DNA of 50,980 nt, from positions 1 through 50,980 of the forward strand of contig BMUX01000032.1 in the NCBI GenBank assembly GCA_014650415.1. The letters are read 5' to 3'. This stretch comes from Streptomyces spiroverticillatus (GTDB taxonomy: Bacteria; Actinomycetota; Actinomycetes; Streptomycetales; Streptomycetaceae). The notes under the pieces were generated by a model. It made no database searches. It saw nothing but the letters and a program-made list of their open reading frames with translations, and was not told the DNA's origin. This document shows, piece by piece, positions 40,855 to 49,754 of this stretch (its first letter is position 1; each line of letters starts with the position of its first letter). A program made the position numbers and the translations under genes.

Positions 40855-42378
40855 TCAGGCCGTCGGACGGCCGAACCAGCGGGAGGCCGCCTCCTCGAAT
40901 CCGGCACCGGCATCGCCGCCCTGCGCCCATGCCACGGTGCCGTCAGGACGGACCAGTACGGCCTCCAGCCCGAGACCGTCGACCGGGGTTCCGGCCGCGT
41001 ACCGCACCCTGTCCCGCCAGGCCGCCGCCGGTCCCGCCAAGCGGCGCTCGGCGGTGAAGTCGAGGACGACGCCCAGTCCGTCCCGCATCAACTTGCCCAG
41101 CGAGGTTCCGTCTTCCAGCAGGAAGTCGGGCGCGTTGCGGCCCACCAGCGGATGCGCGTCGCCGAGGTCGTAGCGCATCGACGATCCCGACATCTTCTCG
41201 AAGACGTACGTCGTCCCGTCCCGTGTCTCGAGCAAGTCGCGGAACACACCGCGGGCTGCCCACGTGCCGCGGTCCGGCCGCATGACCGCCACCTGCGCCC
41301 GCGACCAGTCGAGCACCTGCGCGCCGACGGGGCGGCGTTCTTCGTCGTACGTGTCGAGGAGGCCGTCCGGCGCGTGCCCCCGCACGGTCGCCGCGAGTTT
41401 CCAGCCCAGGTTCATGGCGTCGCCGATACCGGTGTTCAGGCCCTGCCCGCCGAGGGGCGAGTGGATGTGCGCCGCGTCGCCCGCGAGGAGGATCCGGCCC
41501 TTGCGGTACGTCGTCGCCTGCTTGGCCCGGTCGGTGAAGGTCGAGACCTGCTGGACGTCGGTCAGGGTCACGTCGGTGCCCGACACACGGCGCAGCACCG
41601 TCTGGAGATGATCACGGGTCGGCTGCCGCGACCGGTCGAACGCGCCGCCGTCGAAGTCCATCATCCCGAGGGCTCCGTCGACGCCCATGCGGAGGTACAG
41701 GCCGGTCGGCGTCGCGTGCATCCCAGGGTGCAGCTTCTCCGGGCCGGCGAGCGTGGCGACCATCACGTATCCGGTGAACTCCGGCTCCGTGCCGGTGAAT
41801 TCGATTCCGGCGAGACGTCGCACGGCACTGCGACCTCCGTCGCAGCCGACGACCCAGCGCGCCTCGACGGCATCCGCGCCCGCAGAGACGACCACGTGCT
41901 CGTCGTGCTGGACTACCGCGTCCACCGGGGCGCCCCGCTGAATCTCGACGCCGAGCTTGACCGCCCGCTCGGCGAGCAGAGCCTCGACCTCCGGAAGCCT
42001 GATCATCAGGGAGTCGGGGGCCGGGCTGGGCAGTCGGTACGGCAGAGCGGCCAGGTCGACCTTGGCCGGATCGAGCATCACGCCTGCGAAGTGGCCCACG
42101 GCGGGCGGGCCTGACGTCCCGTCGGCCCCGGCCACGACCGGTGCCCCGTGTCCCGTCATGCCGGCAGAGGTCTCCCGCAGCGCGTCGAGCAGACCGCGCC
42201 GGTAGAAGGCTCCGGTCGAGAAGCCGAACAGGCCGCGCTTGTCGAGCGGCTGCGCCTGCCACCGCGAGTCCGGCTCCGGCTCCATCTCCAGCACCTGTAC
42301 GGAGCAACCCGCGAGCCCGAGCTCGCAGGCGAGGAAGAGACCGACCGGGCCCGCGCCCACGATCACCACGTCGTACAT
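40855..42378 (-). CDS. FAD-dependent aromatic monooxygenase (PHBH type)
   Basis: 507 aa from the ATG at 42376-42378 with AGGGGA upstream. Group A flavoprotein hydroxylase: 'VVIVGAGPVGLFLACELG' (G8, G10, G13), 'WVVGCDGGRSAVRRLAGI' (DG motif) and 'GRILLAGDAAHIHSPLGGQGLNTGIGDAMNLGWKLA' (GD motif). The C-terminal 120 residues look like the thioredoxin-fold tail of the rifampicin, tetracycline and polyketide hydroxylases. NAD(P)H-dependent hydroxylation of an aromatic compound or drug is predicted. Convergent with the broken transporter; the 195-nt gap holds two short hairpins (40681-40698, 40702-40715) and no gene. Confidence 0.88.
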   Translation of the reverse strand: MYDVVIVGAGPVGLFLACELGLAGCSVQVLEMEPEPDSRWQAQPLDKRGLFGFSTGAFYRRGLLDALRETSAGMTGHGAPVVAGADGTSGPPAVGHFAGVMLDPAKVDLAALPYRLPSPAPDSLMIRLPEVEALLAERAVKLGVEIQRGAPVDAVVQHDEHVVVSAGADAVEARWVVGCDGGRSAVRRLAGIEFTGTEPEFTGYVMVATLAGPEKLHPGMHATPTGLYLRMGVDGALGMMDFDGGAFDRSRQPTRDHLQTVLRRVSGTDVTLTDVQQVSTFTDRAKQATTYRKGRILLAGDAAHIHSPLGGQGLNTGIGDAMNLGWKLAATVRGHAPDGLLDTYDEERRPVGAQVLDWSRAQVAVMRPDRGTWAARGVFRDLLETRDGTTYVFEKMSGSSMRYDLGDAHPLVGRNAPDFLLEDGTSLGKLMRDGLGVVLDFTAERRLAGPAAAWRDRVRYAAGTPVDGLGLEAVLVRPDGTVAWAQGGDAGAGFEEAASRWFGRPTA

Positions 42379-42674
42379 GAGACATCCCCTTCCGAAGCAC
42401 CGCCGGGCAACCACCCGGCCTTGACACTCCGAAAGGTGCCAACCCCCGCCGACACGGCTCCGACAACCACCGACAGGGCACCGACCCCACCTCGACAGCA
42501 CGCCGTACGCCCCGGCCCAACCCGGAGAGCGCAGAGTAGGGACCGCTCGTGCGCCGGGAACTTCCAGGCTTCCCGATCTTCGCGGATCCACGACGCCTGG
42601 CACGCACTCGCGCCGCACGCCCGCATCACTCGAGTACACCCAGCGCGAGGGCGATCCGGGCGCTCGGCAGGCGG

Positions 42675-44297
42675 TCAGCGCCGCCAGAATCCGCACCGGT
42701 GACTGACGTCCAGGTTCGTGGGACGCGGGCCGCGCGGACCGGGGGTCAGATCGAGCGCGTACGACGCGCCGTGCCCGGTGGTGCGCGGCCAGGATGTCGC
42801 GTTCGGTCCGTTCGGTTCGCCGGTGCGGACGAAGCGCGCCCAATAGCCGACGATCCGGTCGGCGAGCCGCTGCTGCTCGAGCGTGAGCGGCGGGGTGCCG
42901 GGGGTGTCGAAGATGTAGGGGACGTCGGCGCCGTGCGCGACTGCGGGCCTGACGTTCTCCGGCAGTGGCCGGCCGCTGAGCGGGACGGCGGCCGGGTCGT
43001 TGAAGAGATACGTGTACGTGGGTGCCGTACGGGCGTGCCCGCGGGCGGCCCGCCAGGACGGACAGGTCCAGGAGCTGTCGCTGAACACGCGCTCGGCGGC
43101 GGCCGTGGGGGAGGGGAAGTCCCGTACGGGATAACGGCGTTCGACGCGCCGGGCCGTGTCGGGGCCGAAGGCGGTGCGCAGCAGATCGCGGTACTGGGTG
43201 CTGGTCAGGCCGTCCGGATAGACGCTCAGGGCGAACTCGATGTGCTCGTCGCGGGTCGTTCCCTGAAGGAGCGGTACGGGTGTCTGCCGCCCGGCGGCGA
43301 AGACCTCGGCGGGATGCCGGGGCACTAGCTCCGTTCCGTACGCGACGAGGCTGAACTCCGCCTGATGCGCGACGAGTCGACGGGCGGGAAGGCGGCGCAG
43401 GCAGGCGAGGTCGGCGCAGGCGAGGCGATCGCCCAGGGCGCGGCCGGTGCGTTGGACGGCCGTGAGGGGCTGCCAGCCGTTGACGGGCCCCGAACCGGGG
43501 CCGAACGCGCCGGCCGGGAATTCCGTCAGACACGATCCGCTCTGCACGATCGCCTGCCGGAACAGGCCGCGCGCGGCCGGTGCCGCCATCAGGGTGCAGG
43601 TACTCATGGCGCCCGCGGACACGCCGCCGAGAGTGACGAGGTCGGGGTCGCCGCCGAAGCGGGCGATGTTGGCGCGCACCCAGCGCAGTGCGGCGAGCTG
43701 GTCCTGGAGGCCGAAGTTGCCTTCGGTGCCGAGCTCGGGGTGGGCGAAGAAGCCGAAGGCGCCGAGCCGGTAGTTGAGCGTCACGACGACCATGTCGCCG
43801 GCCCTCGCCGGCCGGGCCGGGTCGTCCAGGGAGCCCGCGCCGGTGACGAACCCGCCACCCGGCACCCATACGAGGACGGGCCGGGGCCTGCCGTGCGCGG
43901 GCGGGCGGCTCGGGGTGGTGACGTTCACCGTCAGGCAGTCTTCGCTCTGCGGCAGGCCGCGCGGTATCTCCGGTGCATCCGGCTGGACACAGACCGGACC
44001 GGGGCGGGTGGCATCCCGCACGCCTCGCCAGGAGGGGACCGGCTGCGGTGGCCGCCAGCGCAGTGCGTCGACGGGCGGGGCGGCGAACGGGATGCCCTGG
44101 AAGCGACGTAATCCGTCACCCGTGGCCGTCCCCCGGACCGCGCCGGCGGTGGTGCGGACGACGGGGGCGGACGCGGTGGTGTCCTGCGCGGGGGATGTGG
44201 AGGCGGCAGCCGTGGCGGTGCTGCCGGTCATGTCCACCGGCAGCAGGGCTGCCGCGACCCCGAGTCCGGCGAGCCGCCACGCCGGCCTCCGCCTCAT
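42675..44297 (-). CDS. Secreted type B carboxylesterase
   Basis: 540 aa from the ATG at 44295-44297, overlapping the stop of the small membrane protein (ATGA). Signal peptide about 1-32 with RRR start and 'AGLGVAAALLP' core. Carboxylesterase B landmarks: 'FQGIPFAAPPVDALRW', 'SEDCLTVNV' (disulfide Cys), 'VWVPGGGFVTGAG' oxyanion hole, 'GGVSAGAMS' with S227, and 'VAHGADVPYIF' with the catalytic His region. Hydrolyses carboxylic esters outside the cell. The intergenic 42379-42674 has no gene that I can support. Confidence 0.88.
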   Translation of the reverse strand: MRRRPAWRLAGLGVAAALLPVDMTGSTATAAASTSPAQDTTASAPVVRTTAGAVRGTATGDGLRRFQGIPFAAPPVDALRWRPPQPVPSWRGVRDATRPGPVCVQPDAPEIPRGLPQSEDCLTVNVTTPSRPPAHGRPRPVLVWVPGGGFVTGAGSLDDPARPARAGDMVVVTLNYRLGAFGFFAHPELGTEGNFGLQDQLAALRWVRANIARFGGDPDLVTLGGVSAGAMSTCTLMAAPAARGLFRQAIVQSGSCLTEFPAGAFGPGSGPVNGWQPLTAVQRTGRALGDRLACADLACLRRLPARRLVAHQAEFSLVAYGTELVPRHPAEVFAAGRQTPVPLLQGTTRDEHIEFALSVYPDGLTSTQYRDLLRTAFGPDTARRVERRYPVRDFPSPTAAAERVFSDSSWTCPSWRAARGHARTAPTYTYLFNDPAAVPLSGRPLPENVRPAVAHGADVPYIFDTPGTPPLTLEQQRLADRIVGYWARFVRTGEPNGPNATSWPRTTGHGASYALDLTPGPRGPRPTNLDVSHRCGFWRR

Positions 44298-44554
44298 CGC
44301 TGCCGCCCGGCCGCTTCGGCGCTGGTGGTGGCCTTGCTGCGCTTGGTGGCCCAGGCGGCGAGGGCCAGACCGGCCACAGCGGCGACGACATGCCCGGTCA
44401 GCGCGGCCTCGTAGCCACCGGGGAGCCAGCGCAGCAGGCCGAGGTCGCTGTAGTCGGCGAGTTGCCGGATGGCGCCCTGCACGCCGAGTGCGAGCAGGAT
44501 CAGCCCGAGGACCTGCAAAACGTCGTACCGGCTGACCCTTCTGAGGGACTTCAT
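44294..44554 (-). CDS. Small two-span membrane protein
   Basis: 86 aa from the ATG at 44552-44554, AAAGG upstream. Basic start MKSLRRVSR, two hydrophobic spans ('VLQVLGLILLALGVQGAIRQL' and 'LTGHVVAAVAGLALAAWA') and a charged tail. No family recognised with certainty. Translationally coupled to the carboxylesterase gene, suggesting cooperation or just co-expression. Confidence 0.7.
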   Translation of the reverse strand: MKSLRRVSRYDVLQVLGLILLALGVQGAIRQLADYSDLGLLRWLPGGYEAALTGHVVAAVAGLALAAWATKRSKATTSAEAAGRQR

Positions 44555-44657
44555 GTGATGCGGCCTTTCGGTCGTGAGGAAGGCGTGGGGAACCCAAGCG
44601 GAGTGCGGTCTGCGCCGAGCGGGCGCGCGACAGCGCCCGCACCGCCCTGCCGCTTTT

Positions 44658-44714
44658 GCAATGCGAGTGCATGGTAATAACCGCGACGGCCAGTATGCAA
44701 TGCGATCGCATTGC
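44658..44714. promoter_or_regulatory. 18-bp perfect palindrome plus half-site (TetR-type operator)
   Basis: GCAATGCGA-TCGCATTGC (44697-44714) has no mismatch or spacer. The half-site GCAATGCGA recurs at 44658-44666, 39 bp away. The region lies upstream of the leftward membrane protein and esterase genes. TetR-family repressors favour this kind of site; a possible TetR remnant lies right beside it (44740-44880). Confidence 0.6.
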
Positions 44715-44739
44715 GAAGCGGTCGAGCTGCAAGGCGGGA

Positions 44740-44880
44740 GAACCGCATCCCGCAGGCCGACCGCCACGACGGACAGCCGCCGACTGGTACAGACAGCAGC
44801 GGAGTTGACGGTCCGAGAGGGCCACGAAAGCGTGCCCCCGTGCAAGCCGCCGCCCAGGAGAACGTCGCCAGAGGGCTGTG
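44740..44880 (+). pseudogene. Possible remnant of a TetR regulator N-terminus
   Basis: One frame reads 'RRPTATTDSRRLVQTAAELTVREGHESV', which looks like the N-terminus and first helix of a TetR DNA-binding domain; a shifted frame continues 'VQAAAQENVARGL'. The recognition helix and ligand domain are missing. It is next to a perfect TetR-type palindrome. Weak evidence; may be chance. Confidence 0.3.
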
Positions 44881-44983
44881 CGACTTCGACCGCTTTGGCG
44901 CCCCGTTCCATCCGCCCCAAAGGCCGGTGACGTATCGGCCCTCGGCTGGCAGGGCCGCCCCACCTCGCCGACGATGGAGCCAC

Positions 44984-45031
44984 GTGGGCAGACGACTTTG
45001 CCCACATGACGGTGGGCGCGCACGTGCCCAC
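44984..45031. repeat. Two tandem inverted repeats before the antiporter gene
   Basis: GTGGGCA-8 nt-TGCCCAC (44984-45005) and GTGGGC-8 nt-GCCCAC (45012-45031) share arms and spacer length, with centres 27 bp apart. They end 58 nt before the transporter start. Either paired operators or leader RNA hairpins. Confidence 0.5.
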
Positions 45032-45089
45032 GAGCCGACTGCACCGGACCGTGACACAACGGCCATCCGCACCACCAAGGGGACTCACC

Positions 45090-46670
45090 GTGGGGCAATT
45101 TTTCGCGGACCAGCCCTGGGTGGCCGTGTTCTCGGTCGTCGCGCTCGGCTCCCTGCTCGGCCTGTGCCGCTTCGGCCCCGTGAAGCTCGGCGCGGCGGGT
45201 GTCCTCTTCGTGGGCCTGCTGGTCGGAGCCCTGGACAAGGACATCGGTCCCGCCGTCCCCACCGGCGTCTCCGCCCTCGGGCTCGCCCTCTACGTCTATA
45301 CGGTGGGCCTGGAGGCGGGGCCCGCGTTCTTCAGGGAGCTGCGCGGCCAGCTCGCGGTGATGGCGGCGGCGATCGCCGCCCTCGTGATCACGGCGGGCGT
45401 GGTGGGTTTCGTGGGGCACCAGTGGTTCGGCATCAGCGGCCCCTATCTCGCCGGCGGATACGCGGGCATCGGCACCACCACACCCGGCCTGGCGGCAGCC
45501 CAGGCGGCCTCGGAGAACCCGGCCCAGCCCGCCGTCGGATACGCGATCGGCTATCCGCTCGCGGTCGTCGTCACGATCCTGTTCATCGCGGTACTCGCGG
45601 GCCGACGGCACTGGAAGGCCCGCCGGGACCCCGGTTCCGGCCTCCCCGCCGAACTCGTCACCCGTACGGTCCAAGTGACCAAGGACGTCCGATGGGACGA
45701 CGTTCCCGGCGTCGCCACCCATCGCGTACTGGCCAGCGAATACCGTCCCGCCGACGGCGAGCCGCGCATCGCCCACGCCCTGGACGTGCTCGCCGCCGGA
45801 GACCTGGTCGTACTGGTCGGCGGGGAGAGCGACGTGCGTAGCGCCACCGCCTACCTGGGCGAACTTGCACCGCTGGACCTCCTGGACGACCGCAGCACTG
45901 TCGACTACCGGCGCATCCTGCTCACCGACCCGGACCTCGCAGGCCGCACCGTCGCCGAACTCGGGCTGGGCCCGCGCTACGGAGCCCTCGTCAGCAGGGT
46001 CAGGCGCGGTGACTTCGACATGCTCGCCCACGACGACCTCGTACTCCAACTGGACGACCGGCTCCGGGTGGTCATGCCGCACGGCCGGGCCGACGCCATC
46101 ACCCGCCACCTGGGCGACAAGGAGAGCAGCGTCAGCGAGGTGAGCGCGGTCAGCCTGGGGGTGGGCCTGGCGCTGGGATTCCTGATCGGCATCCCCTCGC
46201 TCACCCTGGGCACCACCACCCTCGCCCTGGGCGCCGGTGCGGGCCCGCTCGTGATGGGCATGTTCCTCGGCTGGCGACGTCGTACGGGACCCCTGGTCTG
46301 GACACTGCCGACGCGGGCGAACCTGACCCTGCGGCAGGTGGGGCTCCTGCTGTTCCTCGCGGTCGTGGGACTGACATCGGGACACTCTTTCCGCGAGAAC
46401 GCCTTCTCGGTCTTCGGCCTCAAACTGGTCGCGGTCCTGACCCTCGGCGCCTTCGTCAGCTACTTCCTGATGGTGCTCGGCGCCAAATGGCTCGGACAGA
46501 GCAGAGAGCGCACCATGGGCCTGCTGTCCGGGTACGTGGGAAACCCCGCGATCCTCGCGTACGCCAACGGCAGGGCAACCGACAGCCGGATCAACGCGGG
46601 TTACTCCACCCTGTTCGCTCTCGGAATCCTCGTGAAGATCGTCTGCATCCAGCTGATCATCGGGCTGTAG
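45090..46670 (+). CDS. AspT/YidE-family transporter with internal RCK_C domain
   Basis: 526 aa. The GTG at 45090 is chosen because AAGGGG lies 7 nt upstream; the longer reading from ATG 45006 covers the inverted repeats. Two membrane halves in the aspartate:alanine exchanger (AAEx) pattern: 'LYVYTVGLEAGPAFFRELRGQLA' and 'GGYAGIGTTTPGLAAA' in half one, 'LGFLIGIPSLTLG' and 'LLSGYVGNPAILAYANGR' in half two. Between them is a soluble RCK_C/TrkA-C-like region ('VAELGLGPRYGALVSRVRRGDFDMLAHDDLVLQLDDRLRVVMP'). The soluble domain may bind a regulatory ligand. Substrate unknown. Confidence 0.82.
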   Translation: MGQFFADQPWVAVFSVVALGSLLGLCRFGPVKLGAAGVLFVGLLVGALDKDIGPAVPTGVSALGLALYVYTVGLEAGPAFFRELRGQLAVMAAAIAALVITAGVVGFVGHQWFGISGPYLAGGYAGIGTTTPGLAAAQAASENPAQPAVGYAIGYPLAVVVTILFIAVLAGRRHWKARRDPGSGLPAELVTRTVQVTKDVRWDDVPGVATHRVLASEYRPADGEPRIAHALDVLAAGDLVVLVGGESDVRSATAYLGELAPLDLLDDRSTVDYRRILLTDPDLAGRTVAELGLGPRYGALVSRVRRGDFDMLAHDDLVLQLDDRLRVVMPHGRADAITRHLGDKESSVSEVSAVSLGVGLALGFLIGIPSLTLGTTTLALGAGAGPLVMGMFLGWRRRTGPLVWTLPTRANLTLRQVGLLLFLAVVGLTSGHSFRENAFSVFGLKLVAVLTLGAFVSYFLMVLGAKWLGQSRERTMGLLSGYVGNPAILAYANGRATDSRINAGYSTLFALGILVKIVCIQLIIGL

Positions 46671-46754
46671 ACGGGAGTTCCGAATAGCAGGTGGATCAGG
46701 CGTCGAGTGATTGGTCTTATCGCGCAGGGAGCTGCCGTTTGCCCGCCGGGGTGA

Positions 46755-47265
46755 GGGGCAGGGTCCGACGGATGGGATCCGCCCCACTGTTCCACTGCCG
46801 ACGGGGATCTCCGCATCCTGCTCAACCACCTGGTCTGGGAGAACCTGCTGTGGACAGACTTGGCCGAGGGAGCCTCGTTCCGACACGGCCGCCGACCACT
46901 TCGGCAGGAGTCACGTCGAGGCGTTCCGAACCGCTTCCATAGCTGCGCCGGCAGCCTTCAGTGTGCCCGGCATGCTCGACCAGCGGTACGGGCCCGCGCC
47001 GGGGTGGCGCCTGGTCGAGCATCTGGTGATCGAGATGCTGGTCCACGGATGGGACTTGGCCCAGGCCGCCGGACAGCCGCGCGACCTCGTCCCCGATCTT
47101 GCCAAGGCAGCCCTGGCCGTCGTACGGGAGATCTTCGGCGGCCTGCCGCGGACCACTGCCGGTTTCTTCGCCTCACCGGAGCCGGTACCTCCTGGCGCGC
47201 GCAGATACCCGGTGGCTGGGCAGGACGCCGAAGTTGACGGACCCCGAACTGGTCACCCACCGCGC
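46755..47265 (+). pseudogene. Broken TIGR03086/mycothiol-dependent isomerase-like gene
   Basis: Pieces of a DinB-like metal-binding protein lie in different frames: 'DLRILLNHLVWENLLWTDLAEGASF' (about 46805-46875), then 'DTAADHFGRSHVEAFRTASIAAPAAF' through 'VIEMLVHGWDLAQAAGQPRDLVPDLAKAAL' and 'FFASPEPVPPGA' in a second frame, and 'ARADTRWLGRT' in a third. LVHGWDLA is the family signature. The start region is not recognisable. At least two shifts make it non-functional, or it has sequencing errors like its neighbours. Confidence 0.6.
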
Positions 47266-47416
47266 AGGAATCCGACGCAACACCCTCACGTCCGTGAGGG
47301 CGGCCGAAGAGGCCTCCCCGTGCACCGCCGCGTACGGGAACCTCCCACACCACCCCCAACGCCGCCCGCCCAGCCGTCCCACGACTCCCTCATCAGGGGG
47401 CGGCGGGACGACCGGA

Positions 47417-48367
47417 CTACGATCCCGGGGCGGCTGCTCGGGCCGTCATGGCACGGTACGAACTGGGACTCAGCCCCTTGTGGCGCTTGAACGCGGCGCT
47501 GAAGCCGAAGGCGTCCGCATAGCCGGCCGACCTGCCGACCTGGGCGATGCTGAGGTTGGTGTCGGTCAGCAGACTCTGGGCCTCGTCCATGCGGTGCTCG
47601 GTGAGGTAGGCGAGGGGCGGGCGGCCCATCAGACGGGTGAAGCGCTTGGCGAACAGCGCCCGGGACACGCCGGACCGGGAGGCGAGCGACGCCACCGTCC
47701 ACGCCTCTGCGGGCCGGTCGTGGAAGGCCTGGAGCGCGGGACCCAGGACGGGGTCGGCCAGGCCCCGGTACCAGTGGGGCGCGTCGGCGCCCGCCCGGTC
47801 GAACCAACTGCGCAGGGAGCACACCAGGGCCCAGTCCAGGAGACGGTCCATCAATGCCTGGGAACCGGCCTAGAGTTGGGCGGCATCGGCGGCGGCCGTC
47901 TCCAGCCAGCGGCAGACCTCGACGTCCTCCTGGACCACGAGGACGGGCGGCAGGGAACGCAGGAGCCGTTCGTGGCGGTGGCCCGAGGCGCGGTAGGCGC
48001 CCACGATCAGCGCGGTTGCCTCCTCGGAGTCGGCGCCCCAGTGGATTCCGCCGAGATCCTGGACGGCGCACTCGGCATCCGTGCCGAAGCAGGCGATCTC
48101 GTACGCGTCATGCGTGCCGTGCACGGAGGCGGGCCGGTCCGCGAGGTGGAACGGCGCGGAACCGTTCACGATCGCCGTGTCGCCCGCGCCGACTGCGCGT
48201 TCGGTGCCGTCGGGCAGCAGCAGGGTACCCCCGCCGCGCAGCACGCTGATCATGGTGAGCGGCGCGGCGTCGGCGAAGCGGATGGCCCAGGGTGCGGACA
48301 GGACGGCGTGGCTGACCACCGAACCCTCGGCCCGGATGCCGCTCAGGAGCGAACTCAAAGGATCCAC
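47417..48367 (-). pseudogene. AraC-family regulator interrupted by an in-frame TAG
   Basis: From GTG 48367 a cupin-type sensor half (165 aa: 'SHAVLSAPWAIRFADAAPLTMISVLRGG', 'GDTAIVNGSAPFHLAD') ends at TAG 47870-47872. The same frame continues with 'AGSQALMDRLLDWALVCSLRSWF' and a complete AraC helix-turn-helix pair ('TVASLASRSGVSRALFAKRFTRLMGRPPLAYL', 'SIAQVGRSAGYADAFGFSAAFKRHKG') to 47417. Joined length of about 316 aa is normal for cupin-AraC regulators. A separate start at ATG 47854 could make the DNA-binding half alone. Divergent from the oxidoreductase it would control. Confidence 0.75.
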
Positions 48368-48373
48368 ACCAGG

Positions 48374-48387
48374 GATCGTAGACGATC
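48374..48387. promoter_or_regulatory. Palindrome in the AraC/oxidoreductase divergent gap
   Basis: GATCGT-ag-ACGATC, perfect 6+6, directly upstream of the regulator start. A second repeat GGGAG-ggttt-CTCCC lies at 48398-48412. Candidate control sites. Confidence 0.4.
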
Positions 48388-48460
48388 TCCTATGTTCGGG
48401 AGGGTTTCTCCCATGGATCATCCACGTCGCTGCGGCTGTACTGGTCTCACCGCACCGGCC

Positions 48461-48500
48461 GGGCCCCACCAAGACGGACCGGGCCCCACCAAGACCGGCC
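48461..48500 (+). repeat. 20-bp tandem repeat in leader of oxidoreductase gene
   Basis: Two copies of a 20-bp unit starting GGGCCCCACCAAGAC lie head to tail at 48461-48480 and 48481-48500, followed by degenerate CGAGACCCAC units down to the ribosome site. Probably replication slippage. Confidence 0.7.
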
Positions 48501-48549
48501 GAGCCGACCGAGACCCACTGAGACCGAACGAGACCCACCGGGAGACACC

Positions 48550-49242
48550 ATGACGCAGCCCGCCGCCCACCCCCGCACCCCCACCAGAACAGCCCTCGTG
48601 GTGGTCGCACACCACCGCCCCGATTCCCTCACCGCCCACACGGCCCGCCGTGCCGCCGCGCGCCTCGAAGCCGCCGGCTACCGCATCGACCTGCTGGATC
48701 TGCACGCCGAGGGGTTCGACCCGCGGATGAACACGACGGACCAGCCGGACTGGGGCAACAGGGAGAAGCCGTACTCGGACGAAGTGCAGGCCCATATGCG
48801 GCGCCTCCTCGACGCCGACGTCGTCGTCGCCGTGTTCCCGGTGTACTGGCAGAGCGTGCCCGCCCTCCTCAAGGGCTGGATCGACCGCGTGTGGAACTAC
48901 GGGTTCGCCTACGGTCGCAGCACGCCCCGCCTCGCCGGCAAGCGCATCCTGTGGCTGGGGCTGGCCGGAGCCACCGGCGACGATCCCCTCGTGCCGGACA
49001 TGCAGGCCACCCTCGAAACCAACCTGAGCGAGGGCATCGCCTATTACTGCGGCTTCGCCCGGTCCGCCGTCGCCCTGCTCACCGACGTGGAGGAGCGCCC
49101 GCAGCGCGTCGACGCCGAGGGCAACCTCTTGGTCGGTGCGGCGGTCTCGGGTGCCGAGCGGGAGGCGCAGTACGCCGATCTCGACCGGCGCACGCGGGAG
49201 TTCGTGGAGAAGTTCGCCGCCGAAGAACTCGTGGTGGCCTGA
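48550..49242 (+). CDS. NAD(P)H oxidoreductase, flavodoxin-like fold
   Basis: 230 aa from the ATG at 48550 with GGGAGA upstream. Flavodoxin_2-type fold: 'ALVVVAHHRPDSLTAHTARRAAARLEAAGYRIDLLDLHAEGFDPRM', then 'DVVVAVFPVYWQSVPALLKGWIDRVWNYGFAYG', the FMN/FAD and catalytic segment of MdaB/KefF/NQO1-like quinone reductases. Two-electron reduction of quinones or other electrophiles with NAD(P)H. Paired with the divergent AraC-type regulator. Confidence 0.9.
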   Translation: MTQPAAHPRTPTRTALVVVAHHRPDSLTAHTARRAAARLEAAGYRIDLLDLHAEGFDPRMNTTDQPDWGNREKPYSDEVQAHMRRLLDADVVVAVFPVYWQSVPALLKGWIDRVWNYGFAYGRSTPRLAGKRILWLGLAGATGDDPLVPDMQATLETNLSEGIAYYCGFARSAVALLTDVEERPQRVDAEGNLLVGAAVSGAEREAQYADLDRRTREFVEKFAAEELVVA

Positions 49243-49713
49243 CCGCCGGGGGCAGAGGCGGTCGGGAAGGCGGCCACGAACCGGGATCGGCCACGACCGG
49301 GAGAAGCCCCCGTGCCCCCCGCTTCGGCTACTCCGCCTCGTTGCCCCCGGGGGCCCGCCCCGGAGGGTGGTGCCGCAGCCCGTACGCATCGTCATCAGGC
49401 TTATCCCTGCGGGCCGTTCATCCCGGTGACGTCGCGACCAGGTCGGGCTGCGCGTGCACAGCTTCGAGTCGGCGCGGCTGCTGGGGCGGGGGTGCGGACG
49501 CCGTTTGCGGGCTTCGCCCCTACGCCGTGCGCATCGCGCACCTGCGCGGTGGCGCTGGGGATGCCCGCCCGCACCGCCCCGGCCCTCGCGATCCTTCGTA
49601 GCGTCGTGCACGTCATGCGGTACTTCTCGTCGCTGCGCCTGCGGGGCGGGAGAAGCAGCCGCCGCCGGACGCGGACGCTCTACGCAAGCGGGGCGCCCCC
49701 GTCGCCGGGGGGC
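49243..49713. other. Intergenic stretch without a supported gene
   Basis: About 470 nt between convergent genes. Open frames here lack ribosome sites, are short and show no family features. I see nothing functional besides GC-rich symmetry (CCCCCGGGGG near 49345). Confidence 0.5.
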
Positions 49714-49746
49714 CTGCGGCCGGGGACCGTCGCTCCCCGGCCGCAG
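49714..49746 (-). terminator. Perfect 13-bp hairpin terminator
   Basis: CTGCGGCCGGGGA (49714-49726) pairs with TCCCCGGCCGCAG (49734-49746) around a 7-nt loop, 8 nt from the stop codon of the leftward I36-type gene. It can also serve the rightward oxidoreductase transcript. Confidence 0.8.
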
Positions 49747-49754
49747 ACGTGTGG

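Noticed and set aside
45006..45089. Longer N-terminus of the antiporter from ATG 45006
   Set aside because: No ribosome site, would cover the second inverted repeat, and the GTG at 45090 has AAGGGG.
44555..46886. Minus-strand open frame continuous with the carboxylesterase upstream of its start
   Set aside because: It runs antisense to the antiporter; the signal peptide and ATGA overlap fix the esterase start at 44297.
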